A DNA stretch of 64,000 bases from Polaromonas glacialis (lineage in GTDB: Bacteria > Pseudomonadota > Gammaproteobacteria > Burkholderiales > Burkholderiaceae_C): NCBI RefSeq assembly GCF_000709345.1, contig NZ_KL448323.1, forward strand, positions 3,128,516 through 3,192,515, read 5' to 3'. The translations under genes and the position numbers were made by a program. Under the pieces are notes generated by a model that was given only the letters and a program-made list of their open reading frames with translations, had not been told where the DNA came from and made no database searches. The stretch's first letter is position 1. Each line of letters begins with the position of its first letter. Shown here in pieces: positions 1 to 9,130 of this stretch.

Positions 1-728
1 TGGCCGCGCGCGCCGGCCAGAACCTGAAGAAGACGACGATGGAGCTCGGCGGCAGCGACGCCTTCATCGTGCTCGACGACGCCGACCTCGACAAGGCGGT
101 CAAGCAGGCCGTCAGCGGCCGCATGGGCAACTCGGGCCAGGCCTGCACCGCGTCCAAGCGCTTCATCGTGGTCGAGTCGATGGCCGACAGCTTCCTGGAG
201 AAATTCCAGGCGGCGCTGGAAGACTTCAAGCCCGGCGACCCGATGGACAAGCAGACCACGCTGGCGCCGCTGTCGTCCGTTGACGCGCTGAAGAACCTGC
301 TCGTCCAGGTGGACGAGGCGGTGGCCGGCGGCGCGCGCGTGCTGACCGGCGGCGGGCGCATTGACGGCCTTGACGGCTCCTTCATGCAGCCGACGATCCT
401 GACCAACATCGACAAGGCCAACCCGGCCTACATGCAGGAATTTTTCGGCCCGGTGGCGCTGTTCTTCCGCGTGGCCGATGAGGATGCGGCGGTGGCGCTG
501 GCCAACGACTCGCCGTTCGGCTTGGGCGGCTCGGTGTTCACGCAGGACATCGAGCGCGGCAAGCGTCTGGCGCGGCGCATCGACACCGGCATGGTGTTCA
601 TCAATTCAAGCGCCTCGTCGTCACCGGAACTGCCGTTTGGCGGCGTGAAGAATTCCGGCTATGGCCGTGAACTGTCGGGCGCGGGCATTCAGGAATTCGT
701 CAACAAGAAGCTGATCCGGGTGAGCTGA
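1..728 (+). CDS. NAD(P)-dependent aldehyde dehydrogenase, succinate-semialdehyde type (3' part)
   Basis: C-terminal part of an aldehyde dehydrogenase; the reading frame is open to the left edge, so the N-terminal coenzyme-binding half lies outside the window. The visible part holds the family block MELGGSDAFIVL (helping to form the active site), the catalytic cysteine in GNSGQACTASKR, the EEFFGPV-like segment (QEFFGPVALFF) and the C-terminal PFGGVKNSGYGRE motif. Members oxidise an aldehyde to the carboxylate with NAD or NADP in the cytoplasm. The motif set fits succinate-semialdehyde dehydrogenases best, but the substrate is an inference. The gene converges on the acyltransferase gene that follows, with a strong hairpin (a dispersed-repeat copy) between them. 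Confidence 0.9.
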   Translation, partial: AARAGQNLKKTTMELGGSDAFIVLDDADLDKAVKQAVSGRMGNSGQACTASKRFIVVESMADSFLEKFQAALEDFKPGDPMDKQTTLAPLSSVDALKNLLVQVDEAVAGGARVLTGGGRIDGLDGSFMQPTILTNIDKANPAYMQEFFGPVALFFRVADEDAAVALANDSPFGLGGSVFTQDIERGKRLARRIDTGMVFINSSASSSPELPFGGVKNSGYGRELSGAGIQEFVNKKLIRVS

Positions 729-739
729 AAAGCCATATG

Positions 740-808
740 CTGCTATTTAAAAAATAGCAGCATATGCAAGCAGAGAAAGCGCAAAATCCATATTTCTCTG
801 AAATTTTG
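740..808 (+). repeat. Dispersed ~70-bp two-stem repeat, copy A
   Basis: Starts with TGCTATTT, has a 15-bp perfect hairpin (arms 734-748 and 752-766, loop AAA), then an AAAGCGCAAAA block and ends in GAAATTTTG, matching the other copies of the family found in this window. It lies between two convergent genes and could also end transcription from both sides. Confidence 0.75.
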
Positions 809-897
809 CCGGTTGTGCCCTGGCTGGAACCGGAACCGGGGCTGGTGGCGCGCCCGGTAGCGGTTGGGTAGCATGGCCAGCATTTCAAGGTGTTCAA

Positions 898-2961
898 TCA
901 CCTGAAAAAGGAAACCTGGTTTTTGATCCGGGGATTGTCCAGCTTGGGCGCGCCATTGCCCTGGGATTGGAAAACCTCGGCAAACATGGGCACAAGAAAT
1001 TTGTTGCCGTACTCGCTCAAATGATTTTCATCGTAATAAAGCGGCCGTCCATTTTTTACGCCAAGGCAGCGACCATCCGGGCAAAGATAGGGCAAGGGGT
1101 CAAGGATTTTCACGCTGCACTGGTCGCGCGCAGCGTCCTGGGCGGCCCAGATGAAGGCGTTGCGCTGATGGTAGTCGGCCACGGAAACCGAGATTTCCTC
1201 GTGCCGGCCGAATAACATGGCACGTGACATGGCCTTGGGCACCTCAACGCCCATCTCGGGAATGGGTCGGACCAGATAAACACGGTGATCCCTGGCCAGC
1301 CGACAGGCCATTTGCGAAATCGCGTTTGCGTATTCTTCAAGAAATTCGGGCTCTGAGTTCAGGTAGGGACGAGACAGATAGACCCAGGGCCCGTTGATGA
1401 GTTTGGGGTTTCCATTCTCTCCGATGGCGTACAAGCCATGAAGGTTGACCACAACCAGCGGGATGTCACGCGGCACATTTTTCAGCTGCTGCAGCATCCA
1501 TTCGTTGTAGCCGCCACAGTTTCTTTCTGGCCACCGGCTGGTCACATTTTCAAGCGTGGGACACCCGGAGTATGACCACTCCATGACACCCGTCCCGGCG
1601 TCCTGGGCGTTGGCAGCCACTGCAGAAACAAGGGCATTTGCGTGGCTGTCGCCCATCACAATGGCGCCCAGACGACTCCCGCCGTGCATACACGAGGGCG
1701 AGACTGATCCAGTGGCAACCCAGCATTCGTCTCGCCTGGGATTGATGTCCAGCGCGCCTTGCTGCATGCGTTCAATCTCCGGCGAAAACCGTCCAGGCAC
1801 GCCCTCTTTCAGACGGACCCCGACCCCCGGCGCTGTCACGGCCACCACAGTTCCCAGCAACGTCATTGCGCCCCAACCCATCCGAAGCCGACCCAAATGA
1901 ACCCGGGCCGGTGTTTCCACCAGCCGGTAAGACAGATCACCCAGGATCAGCGTCAACATCAAACCGGCAGCAATCGCCTTCGAGTCGTCCCGCCATTCCA
2001 GATAGGTCAGCGCCACCGCAATCGGCCAATGCCAGAGGTAGAGCGAATACGAGCGGGTGCCCAGCCACTGCGCGAAAACGTTCCCGGTCCATGCCGAAAC
2101 AGATCGGGCGGCCAGCAGTACGGCGGCCGTTCCCAGCACCGGCACCAGCGCACGCCAGCCCGGCCAGGGCGATGTGGTGTCAAAGCCGGCGAATGAGCCT
2201 ATCACCAGGGCCATGCCAGCCGCTTCAAGCGCGGTGCGCTGCCTGTCCGTCAGCGCCCAGCGGTTGGCCAGCAAATAAGCCAGGCTGCCAGCCAGCATTT
2301 CCCAGGCGCGCGTGGGCAGCAGGTAAAAAGCCGCCGTGGGCACCAGCGGCGTCGCCGCCACTGACAAGGCAAACGAGACCAGCAAGCACGCCGCCACCAC
2401 CACCACCACCAAGGTCAGGGGACGTCGGCCGGGGCGCCACTTCCAGACAGCCAGCAGCACCAGCGGCAGCAACAGGTAAAACTGCCACTCCACTGCCAGC
2501 GACCAGGTGTGCAGCAGCCATTTTTCGTGCGAAGCCGCGTCAAAATAACCCGCCTCCAACCAGAACTTGATGTTGGAAAGAAAAGCCAGGCTGAACACTG
2601 CCTGGGTGCCCAGCAGCTCGTACTCAACGGGCAGCAACACCCACCAGCCCAGCGCCAGCAGCACCGCACACAGCACCATCAGCGCGGGAAAAATGCGGCG
2701 CGCCCTTGCCAGGTAGAAAGCAAAAAGGGAAAATCCCCCGCGCTCCAGACCGCTGACCACGATGCCGGTCATCAAAAAGCCCGAAATCACGAAAAACACA
2801 TCGACCCCGACAAAGCCGCCGCGAAAGCCAGGGATGCCAAAGTGATAAAAAGTGACCGCTGCTACGGCCCAGGCCCGCAAGCCATTGATGTCGCTTCGAA
2901 AACCGGAAGCCGTCGAAAAGTCCTGGGTCACGCAGAGATCCTGGTTTTTTGAGAAGTGCAA
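898..2961 (-). CDS. OafA/YrhL-type O-acyltransferase with C-terminal SGNH domain
   Basis: Membrane O-acyltransferase, 687 residues, that probably moves acetyl or another acyl group onto a cell-surface glycan. Residues about 22-350 form the acyltransferase-3 domain: DINGLRAWAVAAVTFYH with the conserved histidine near residue 40, GGFVGVDVFFVISGFL near 48-63, and about ten hydrophobic segments. Residues about 430-660 form an SGNH hydrolase-like domain with GDSHANAL near 437-444 and the catalytic D..H pair in DENH near 644-647. This two-domain layout is typical of OafA-like O-antigen acetylases. It is the last gene of the minus-strand exopolysaccharide cluster, separated from the WcaJ-like gene by about 150 bases, and it may have its own promoter. 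The acyl donor and target are unknown. Confidence 0.88.
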   Translation of the reverse strand: MHFSKNQDLCVTQDFSTASGFRSDINGLRAWAVAAVTFYHFGIPGFRGGFVGVDVFFVISGFLMTGIVVSGLERGGFSLFAFYLARARRIFPALMVLCAVLLALGWWVLLPVEYELLGTQAVFSLAFLSNIKFWLEAGYFDAASHEKWLLHTWSLAVEWQFYLLLPLVLLAVWKWRPGRRPLTLVVVVVAACLLVSFALSVAATPLVPTAAFYLLPTRAWEMLAGSLAYLLANRWALTDRQRTALEAAGMALVIGSFAGFDTTSPWPGWRALVPVLGTAAVLLAARSVSAWTGNVFAQWLGTRSYSLYLWHWPIAVALTYLEWRDDSKAIAAGLMLTLILGDLSYRLVETPARVHLGRLRMGWGAMTLLGTVVAVTAPGVGVRLKEGVPGRFSPEIERMQQGALDINPRRDECWVATGSVSPSCMHGGSRLGAIVMGDSHANALVSAVAANAQDAGTGVMEWSYSGCPTLENVTSRWPERNCGGYNEWMLQQLKNVPRDIPLVVVNLHGLYAIGENGNPKLINGPWVYLSRPYLNSEPEFLEEYANAISQMACRLARDHRVYLVRPIPEMGVEVPKAMSRAMLFGRHEEISVSVADYHQRNAFIWAAQDAARDQCSVKILDPLPYLCPDGRCLGVKNGRPLYYDENHLSEYGNKFLVPMFAEVFQSQGNGAPKLDNPRIKNQVSFFR

Positions 2962-3115
2962 AGCACAAGATTGCTGGGCTTGTGTGGTGTGGCTTGTGGA
3001 TGAATTGGCAGGGGCTTACAGTTCTGCCAGCACCAACATAATAAAAAATGCCACAAACACTATTTCAGGTGCGTTCATTTAAAAACCCGCCATTTCGATA
3101 TTTTTATATTTCTTG

Positions 3116-4558
3116 TCAATATGCAGTACTGTCTTTAAAGACGAGGCGAATGGTCTTCAGAATAATCAGCATGTCAAGCATCAATGACCATTTGCGCAGA
3201 TAGTCCAGGTCAAAATCGACACGGGCCTGCATTTTTTCCAGCTTGTCGGTTTCACCGCGCAAGCCATTCACTTGTGCCCAGCCAGTAATGCCGGGCCGGA
3301 CCTTGTGCCTGACCATGTAGCCCTTGATCAATGTACGGTACATCTCGTTGTGCGCGACCGCATGGGGACGCGGACCCACAATGCTCATGCGGCCTTGCAA
3401 TACGTTGATGAATTGCGGCAGTTCATCGAGTGACGTCTTTCGCAAAAATGCGCCCAGCCGGGTAATTCGCAAATCGTTTTTCGTGGCTTGCTGAATCGTG
3501 TTGCCGTCTTCAGTGACCGCCATGGAACGAAACTTGTAAACCACAATCTGTTCGCCATCCAGGCCATACCGTCGCTGCCTGAAAATGACGGGGCCTGGTG
3601 AAGTGGACTTGACCATCACAGCGATCAACAGCAGCAAGGGGCAAATGAGCAGCAGTATGAAAATTGAAAGAATGATGTCACTCGCGCGCTTCAGGAAACC
3701 CCTGAAACCTCTGAAAGGGGTATCGCAGACAGAGATGACATCGACTCCACATACCGACTGGCTGCGTCCCTGAATCAAGTCAGTGATGAACATGTCGGGA
3801 ACAAAATAGATAGAGCAAGTCGTGTCCTTGAGATCATCAAGAATTTCCAGTATTCTTGGCTGCGCCGTCATGGGCAAGGACAGGTAGACAGACTGGACCC
3901 GGTGTTTTTTGACATAGGCGGCCAGGTTCTCTATCTTTCCCAGCACCCGGTATCGATCTTCCTTGCTGATGCGATCCATGCCCCGGTCTTCAAAAAACCC
4001 GAGAAAGGCCGTGTCGGCGTAAGGTGCAAACTCGACTTTTTTTGCAAGCGCAATTCCTTGTCTGTTCATGCCCACAATAACCATCCTGCGCGATGGCAAC
4101 GGCACTTTGAACAATCCGGGAAAAATGCCGCGAAGGACAATATGCGCACCAATCTGTGAAAGCGGTGCAATCCACAGCCAGTTGACGACAACCTCTTTGG
4201 AAAAATACCGGGTGTAGTGGGCAGAAAAATCACCCAGCCTGAAAAGTATCGCAGCACAGCACCAGAAAATCAAAATATTCAACACATTTTCCATAACCGA
4301 TGACTTGAACTGCATCGTGCTCCAGACAGCCAGTAAAAAGACCACGACAGAAACAGCCATATAGGCTGGGCGCAGCGAATGTTCAAAATAAAATGCCAGT
4401 ACCCACAGCGACAAGACCAGAATCAATGCAATAAATACACCTTCAGCCATTCCAGCAAGGTAGCTTCTCGCGGGCTTGGCTGTTGTGGATTCATGGCTGC
4501 TTTTCAGGGGAATGGGGTTTGTCAACATAGGGCGGCATCTCGCTGCGTCAATAGACAT
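3116..4558 (-). CDS. WcaJ-like undecaprenyl-phosphate glycosyl-1-phosphate transferase
   Basis: Initiating enzyme of exopolysaccharide repeat-unit synthesis: it loads the first sugar-1-phosphate onto undecaprenyl phosphate at the inner membrane. The 480-residue protein has several N-terminal membrane segments (roughly residues 37-165), a Rossmann-like middle region (RRMVIVGMNRQG), a further membrane helix near 290-315, and a C-terminal polyprenyl glycosylphosphotransferase domain with VIFRQRRYGLDG, YKFRSM, RKTSLDELPQFINVL, MSIVGPRPHA and RPGITGWAQVNG. Glucose-1-phosphate is the usual substrate of WcaJ, but galactose cannot be excluded. It sits near the distal end of the cluster instead of near wzc. 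An internal ATG at 4528 is an alternative start; neither has a convincing ribosome binding site. Confidence 0.9.
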   Translation of the reverse strand: MSIDAARCRPMLTNPIPLKSSHESTTAKPARSYLAGMAEGVFIALILVLSLWVLAFYFEHSLRPAYMAVSVVVFLLAVWSTMQFKSSVMENVLNILIFWCCAAILFRLGDFSAHYTRYFSKEVVVNWLWIAPLSQIGAHIVLRGIFPGLFKVPLPSRRMVIVGMNRQGIALAKKVEFAPYADTAFLGFFEDRGMDRISKEDRYRVLGKIENLAAYVKKHRVQSVYLSLPMTAQPRILEILDDLKDTTCSIYFVPDMFITDLIQGRSQSVCGVDVISVCDTPFRGFRGFLKRASDIILSIFILLLICPLLLLIAVMVKSTSPGPVIFRQRRYGLDGEQIVVYKFRSMAVTEDGNTIQQATKNDLRITRLGAFLRKTSLDELPQFINVLQGRMSIVGPRPHAVAHNEMYRTLIKGYMVRHKVRPGITGWAQVNGLRGETDKLEKMQARVDFDLDYLRKWSLMLDMLIILKTIRLVFKDSTAY

Positions 4559-4658
4559 TTAGAATGCAAAATTTCAGTGTCTTGTCTTAAGTTTCCGTGC
4601 GCTTTCTTGTTGAGAATACCGCAGGAGTTTTTGACGACATTACACGCCAGGAATCATT

Positions 4659-5741
4659 TCAAAGCGCCTTGGCAGGCCTTTTCAGCACGCCAGAAAACTG
4701 CTTCAACATTCGTGGGTAAGCAATGATTTCTACCACGTATGAAAATGCCAACAGCATCGCCATATAAGCCGTGAACTCCAAAAATTTATTTCCCATGAAA
4801 GAAAAGTAATGCGCACTCACCACGAAATAATGATGGCTTATATACACAACATAAGATATTGGCGCAAAAAGCAGAAAAGGCTTTACTATCTTGTCAAAAA
4901 AAATCCAGTTTCCTGATTTCCAGAAAATGGCAATGACCACGATGACAAGTGCAGAAAAATGATCCCTCATCTCCAGTATGGGATGGACCCCTATGCCTGC
5001 CAAGGTCCCGGCCATTGCAGCGCGGTAAACACCGAATCCGCAGATCAGTAAAATCACCCCGATTCCATACAGTGGCATGGCGATTGATTTCAGGCTTATT
5101 GGTTCACCCGCCATATACCTGTTTGACAGCATGACTCCAAGCCACCATATGCTCATGTACATGAGCAGTCGGGGAAGAAATGTAGGAAAATATACATAGA
5201 CGCATGCTGCGACTATCGACAGGCAAAATACAAAAACATCTTTTTGGTTATTGGATGAAATATATTTTTGCACCTGAAAATACAGCATGTAAAACCACCA
5301 CTCATATGACAACGACCATAAAGGCGAGTTGTGCATATAGGGATCGACAACCACATTCGGCTTCAAGCTGCTTATGTCCTGCAACATTAACAGGTTCAGC
5401 ATTAACTCCCTGGGATGTGCATTGACGGCTTCACCGGCGTCATAGCACTCCATCAGATAGCCCAGCATCATGACGATCAAAAGTGGTATGTAGATGCGCG
5501 TGACACGCTTGAAAAAATAAGTTCGAAACGTTTTGTCCCGGCTATTGACGAAAGAAAAATTTATGACAAACCCGGACAGCAGAAAAAATAAGATAACTGC
5601 TTCCTCGCCAAACCGGAATAGATTGGCGATGTTCAGGCCAAAAAGCATGATGCTTTTTGAAACTGAATGGTGAATAACTACATAAAGGGCAGCCATGCCT
5701 CTCAATGCGTCCAGTTTTTCGAGTTTTAACATCGCATTCAA
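4659..5741 (-). CDS. Acyltransferase family 3 membrane protein
   Basis: A 360-residue membrane protein of the acyltransferase-3 family. It opens with KLDALRGMAALYVVIHHSVS, which contains the conserved catalytic-type histidine, and continues with FRFGEEAVILFFLLSGFVI and about nine to ten hydrophobic helices; there is no SGNH domain. The family O-acetylates or succinylates sugars of capsules, exopolysaccharides or Nod factors. Its place between the WcaI-like and WcaJ-like genes suggests that it decorates the exopolysaccharide made by this cluster. The gene is visibly richer in A and T than the housekeeping genes further right, as is the polymerase gene, which is common for genes exchanged among polysaccharide clusters. 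Confidence 0.85.
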   Translation of the reverse strand: MNAMLKLEKLDALRGMAALYVVIHHSVSKSIMLFGLNIANLFRFGEEAVILFFLLSGFVINFSFVNSRDKTFRTYFFKRVTRIYIPLLIVMMLGYLMECYDAGEAVNAHPRELMLNLLMLQDISSLKPNVVVDPYMHNSPLWSLSYEWWFYMLYFQVQKYISSNNQKDVFVFCLSIVAACVYVYFPTFLPRLLMYMSIWWLGVMLSNRYMAGEPISLKSIAMPLYGIGVILLICGFGVYRAAMAGTLAGIGVHPILEMRDHFSALVIVVIAIFWKSGNWIFFDKIVKPFLLFAPISYVVYISHHYFVVSAHYFSFMGNKFLEFTAYMAMLLAFSYVVEIIAYPRMLKQFSGVLKRPAKAL

Positions 5742-5924
5742 TCAAGTTGCTTATTTATTTTTATCGTTGCCAACCATCAAAATGCAACTGCCCATGCAGG
5801 GTGGTGATGAGCAATTCAGCAATCGTTTTAATGCCCACCAAAGTGAAGTGGCAATGGCGGTCCCAGTTTCTGCAGCAAGGCAAGCGGCACAGGCGACAGG
5901 CTGCCTGTGGCAAGGGTGCATGCG

Positions 5925-7172
5925 CTACATCTGCTGGACTGCGCTCCCGGGTATGTCGGCCAGACATTTTTCAAACCGCCGCAACACGGATTCACGGTCA
6001 ATCTGATGCACCGCGTGATTCCTGCCTGCAATGCCAAGCTGCTCGCGCCATGACGCATTGGCTGCCAAAGCCAGGACGGCGCCGGTCATGGCTGCCGGAT
6101 CTTCAGGCGGCACGACAATGCCGCACATCTGAACCACATTGGCAAGCTCCGTGCCGGCAAGCGCGGTGGCCACCACTGGCCGGGCACTGGCCAGCATGCC
6201 GGTCAGCTTGCTGGGCATGACCAGGTCAGCCGCGCCCGCCCGCTGGGGCATGAGGTGGATGTCGGCCATCGCCAGCAGATCGGCCAAGCGCGCAGCAGGC
6301 TGCAAATCCATGAACCGCACATTGGGAATGCCTTCGCACTGGGCCAGCAGGTCAGCCCTGCCCACGCCGTTGCCGCAAAAGACAAACCACAGCCTGTCGC
6401 TGCCCTGCCGCTGCTCTGCGCATGACAGCGCCACCTGGGCCATGATTTCCAGGCCCTGCTTGCGCCCCATGTTGCCTGAATACAAGGCCACCACCGCGTC
6501 AGGCGGTATGCCGAGTTCTTCGCGGTAAGCCTGTCCACTGGCCGAAATGAAGGCGCCCACATCGACCCAGTTGGGAAACGCCACCAGCCGTTGGGCATCG
6601 ACGCCCTTGGACAGCGCACGCTCCAGCATCCGCTGCGAAACCGTCGATACCACGTCAAAGCGGCGCATCAGCCAGTGCTCGGCGGCAAGCACCACGCGCT
6701 TGAGCGTTTTGCCCTTGAGCAAGCCCAGGTCGAATGCCGCATCGACTTCGTAATCGGAAATGTGCAGCCAGGCGCGCGCCCCCGACAGCCGCGCTACCGC
6801 CCACGCGGTGGGCGCGCAAAACAGCGGCGGCTCCACCACCCACACGGCATCGGGCAGCCACAGCAGCTGGCGCAGCATCACCGGCAGGCTGCTGAGTGCA
6901 AAGCTGGCCAAGTGCAGCACGCGCTTGATGCCTCCCGGACGCGACGGCACCCACAAGGGGCATCGCCACACATCGGCGCCCTGCCAGCGCTCGCGCTGCC
7001 AGAACTTGCCGGAGTAGCCCGCGCCGACCTTCCAGTCCGGGTAATACGGCGGCGCCGTCACCACCCGCACCTCATGGCCGCGCGCCGCCAGCCAGGCGGT
7101 CATCTCGCCGGTGTACTTGCCGATACCCGTGAGTTCGGGCGCGAAATTGATGCAGTAGATTAGGATTTTCAC
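5925..7172 (-). CDS. WcaI-like group 4 glycosyltransferase
   Basis: Cytoplasmic GT-B glycosyltransferase of the colanic-acid WcaI type. From a GTG start the protein begins with KILIYCINFAPELTGIGKYTGEM, the typical WcaI opening, followed by RGHEVRVVTAPPYYPDW, a middle linker, and the nucleotide-sugar domain with ALYSGNMGRKQGLE, FVFCGNGVGR and LVMPSKLTGMLASARPVVA. The GTG at 7172 is preferred because a longer start at 7286 would overlap the upstream glycosyltransferase gene and add about 38 residues with no family match. WcaI is reported to transfer fucose, which fits the GDP-fucose genes of this cluster, but the donor here is an inference. Confidence 0.87.
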   Translation of the reverse strand: MKILIYCINFAPELTGIGKYTGEMTAWLAARGHEVRVVTAPPYYPDWKVGAGYSGKFWQRERWQGADVWRCPLWVPSRPGGIKRVLHLASFALSSLPVMLRQLLWLPDAVWVVEPPLFCAPTAWAVARLSGARAWLHISDYEVDAAFDLGLLKGKTLKRVVLAAEHWLMRRFDVVSTVSQRMLERALSKGVDAQRLVAFPNWVDVGAFISASGQAYREELGIPPDAVVALYSGNMGRKQGLEIMAQVALSCAEQRQGSDRLWFVFCGNGVGRADLLAQCEGIPNVRFMDLQPAARLADLLAMADIHLMPQRAGAADLVMPSKLTGMLASARPVVATALAGTELANVVQMCGIVVPPEDPAAMTGAVLALAANASWREQLGIAGRNHAVHQIDRESVLRRFEKCLADIPGSAVQQM

Positions 7173-7254
7173 AGGCGTGGGCGACGTTTGCCGCGGTTGG
7201 AAAGGACTGTTGAAACGAGGGAGAAATTCCAGCGCAAAAAAGACGCTGCCCGGA

Positions 7255-8142
7255 TCAGCTGGAAACGGCAGCCTGGGGAACCTCATCCTTGATGCCGGGT
7301 TGAAGCGCCTTCATTTCCCGCACTTTCAGGACAATCATGTATTCATAGATGGAGCGCAGCAAGGCATAGGTGAAACCGGCCCGGCCATCGAGAAAACCGC
7401 GTTTGAAGATGTACAAAAGCACAAACATCAATACCGGCCGCAGCGGTGCCCGGTAATACATTTCTTTCTGGTGAAAGCGCCGCTCATTGATGCTCTTTGA
7501 AAAGAAAGCCTTCCAGACGCTGAAGCTGGCGCGGCTGTTGGTATTGAGGACGATCTGGGCCGCCTCCGATGAGCTGGCCCGGTTATGCCTGTCGAACCAG
7601 TTGCTCATTCCCTTGCTGAAGGGAAAATGGTTGAAATGCTCGTTGATTTCACCAACCGGCCCATCGACGACGGTGATCGAATTGACCAGTCGCTCGTAAT
7701 GCACTTTTTCATGCAGAAAAAGCCGGATATTGAAAGGCGATGGCGTCACATGCTTGATCCAGGTGCCCAGGAAGTGGTCATGCCGGTGAATCCGGAACGC
7801 GACAGCATCCCCGGGCGATGCAATGGCCGATTCGACCGCCTTGACCAGCGCAGGCGTCATTCGTTCATCGGCATCAATGAGGTAAATCCATGGGTGCTTG
7901 AACTGAATGGTTTGCAGCGCCCAGTTGCGGTGCCCGGCCTCGTCGCCGCCATAAGGCAGTTTGTTGTCGCCATAACTGCGCTCGATGACATGGGCGCCAA
8001 ACTGGCGGGCAATCGCCACGGTGGCGTCGGTGCTGCCCGAGTCAAACACATGGATGTCGTCCGACCAGGCAACACTTTGCAGGCAGGCCAGGATGTCAAG
8101 CTGTTCATTCTTGGTATGGACAAGGATGGAGATGGCGGGCAT
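7255..8142 (-). CDS. Family 2 glycosyltransferase, WaaE/KdtX type
   Basis: A 295-residue inverting GT-A glycosyltransferase. The start MPAISILVHTKNEQLDILACLQSV and the nucleotide-binding block DIHVFDSGSTDAT are followed by the DXD-type metal site in IYLIDADERMTP. The C-terminal half, with a conserved NHFPFSKGMSNWFDRHNRAS stretch and a hydrophobic helix near RPVLMFVLLYIFKRGF, matches the WaaE/KdtX group, which adds glucose to the lipopolysaccharide core, and related exopolysaccharide enzymes. It is separated from the downstream WcaI-like gene by about 80 bases and probably shares its transcript. The precise sugar is unknown. Confidence 0.87.
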   Translation of the reverse strand: MPAISILVHTKNEQLDILACLQSVAWSDDIHVFDSGSTDATVAIARQFGAHVIERSYGDNKLPYGGDEAGHRNWALQTIQFKHPWIYLIDADERMTPALVKAVESAIASPGDAVAFRIHRHDHFLGTWIKHVTPSPFNIRLFLHEKVHYERLVNSITVVDGPVGEINEHFNHFPFSKGMSNWFDRHNRASSSEAAQIVLNTNSRASFSVWKAFFSKSINERRFHQKEMYYRAPLRPVLMFVLLYIFKRGFLDGRAGFTYALLRSIYEYMIVLKVREMKALQPGIKDEVPQAAVSS

Positions 8143-8251
8143 TTAAAACTCCTCTGGTGGTGAAATGCGCCGACTCGGTGGGCGCGGCAAATACTGTGGG
8201 CATCCAAGCCAGGCGGCTTGAACCCTGCCTGTGCGGCGGTTTTTGTAGTGT

Positions 8252-9130
8252 TCAGATGACGGCGCGGGACGCAAAGACGTCCGGCGGTACGGACATGTCG
8301 TTCCAGCTGATGAAGGAAACGTGCCGTTTGCGTGCTTGCTCTGCAAAAGCCAGGCAGGCCAGCCGCTCCTGGTTTCGCCAGGCTTCACTGTGCTGCGGGC
8401 TTCCCGGATGAAAACCCACTTCCAGCACGCCGTTCAGGGGGCGCGCCAGTATTTTTTCGATCCACTGGGGATCGTTGGCGTTCGTACCCATGAAGAAATG
8501 CGGCGTGGTCAGGAAGTGATGCATGATTCTTCGCCGCCAGAAAGCGCCCATCCAGTAGGTTGGACTGTTGAAGGGTTTGATGGTGTACTGGTTTTGCACA
8601 TTCCTGACCCTGGAAATGCCGTACCTGGGGAGCGTTTTGGCCAGCGCCGCGACAAAGGGCTTGAACTTGTGCAGGTGGCCATGCGAATCCACATGGCTGA
8701 TCGGGATGCCGCTGTCAAGGACACGTTCGATTTGCGCGGAAACTTCTGTGCATATCTGCTCGACTGGAATGCGTCCCAGCAGCGCCATCAGCCGCAATTG
8801 GTGCGAAGGGCGAAAAGCCCCGTCGTTGCCGACCAGCGCAGGAATCAGGCGGGGGTCGGCAACGGGCGACTCCACCGTGTCGCGGACAAATGTCAAATGA
8901 ACGCCGAAGGCATGCTCGGGATGTTCCCGTGCGAACTTGAAGGCCAGTTCCGTGGCCGGCATTTTGGGCATGATCGTGGCGCTGGTGAGAGCGCCTGCCT
9001 TGAAGCAGTCAATGGTTGCCTGAGTGCTGTCTTGGTCGTAGCCAAAATCATCGGCATTGACAATGATGGCCTGCAATGGTGTTGCCATGGGGTTCCTGAT
9101 GTTTTGATTGCAATACTGAGCTGCCTTCAT
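8252..9130 (-). CDS. ChbG/HpnK (YdjC-like) carbohydrate deacetylase
   Basis: Predicted metal-dependent sugar deacetylase. The protein has the YdjC opening IIVNADDFGYDQDS with the metal-binding aspartates, FGVHLTFVRD, and the histidine block HVDSHGHLHKF, followed by GVLEVGFHPG. Known relatives remove acetyl groups from chitooligosaccharides (ChbG) or from hopanoid sugars (HpnK). Inside this cluster it may deacetylate an N-acetylated repeat-unit sugar. The ATG at 9130 overlaps the stop of the upstream acetyltransferase gene as ATGA, which suggests coupling. An internal ATG at 9088 lies closer to the domain and has an AGGAAC ribosome binding site, so both starts are possible. Confidence 0.85.
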   Translation of the reverse strand: MKAAQYCNQNIRNPMATPLQAIIVNADDFGYDQDSTQATIDCFKAGALTSATIMPKMPATELAFKFAREHPEHAFGVHLTFVRDTVESPVADPRLIPALVGNDGAFRPSHQLRLMALLGRIPVEQICTEVSAQIERVLDSGIPISHVDSHGHLHKFKPFVAALAKTLPRYGISRVRNVQNQYTIKPFNSPTYWMGAFWRRRIMHHFLTTPHFFMGTNANDPQWIEKILARPLNGVLEVGFHPGSPQHSEAWRNQERLACLAFAEQARKRHVSFISWNDMSVPPDVFASRAVI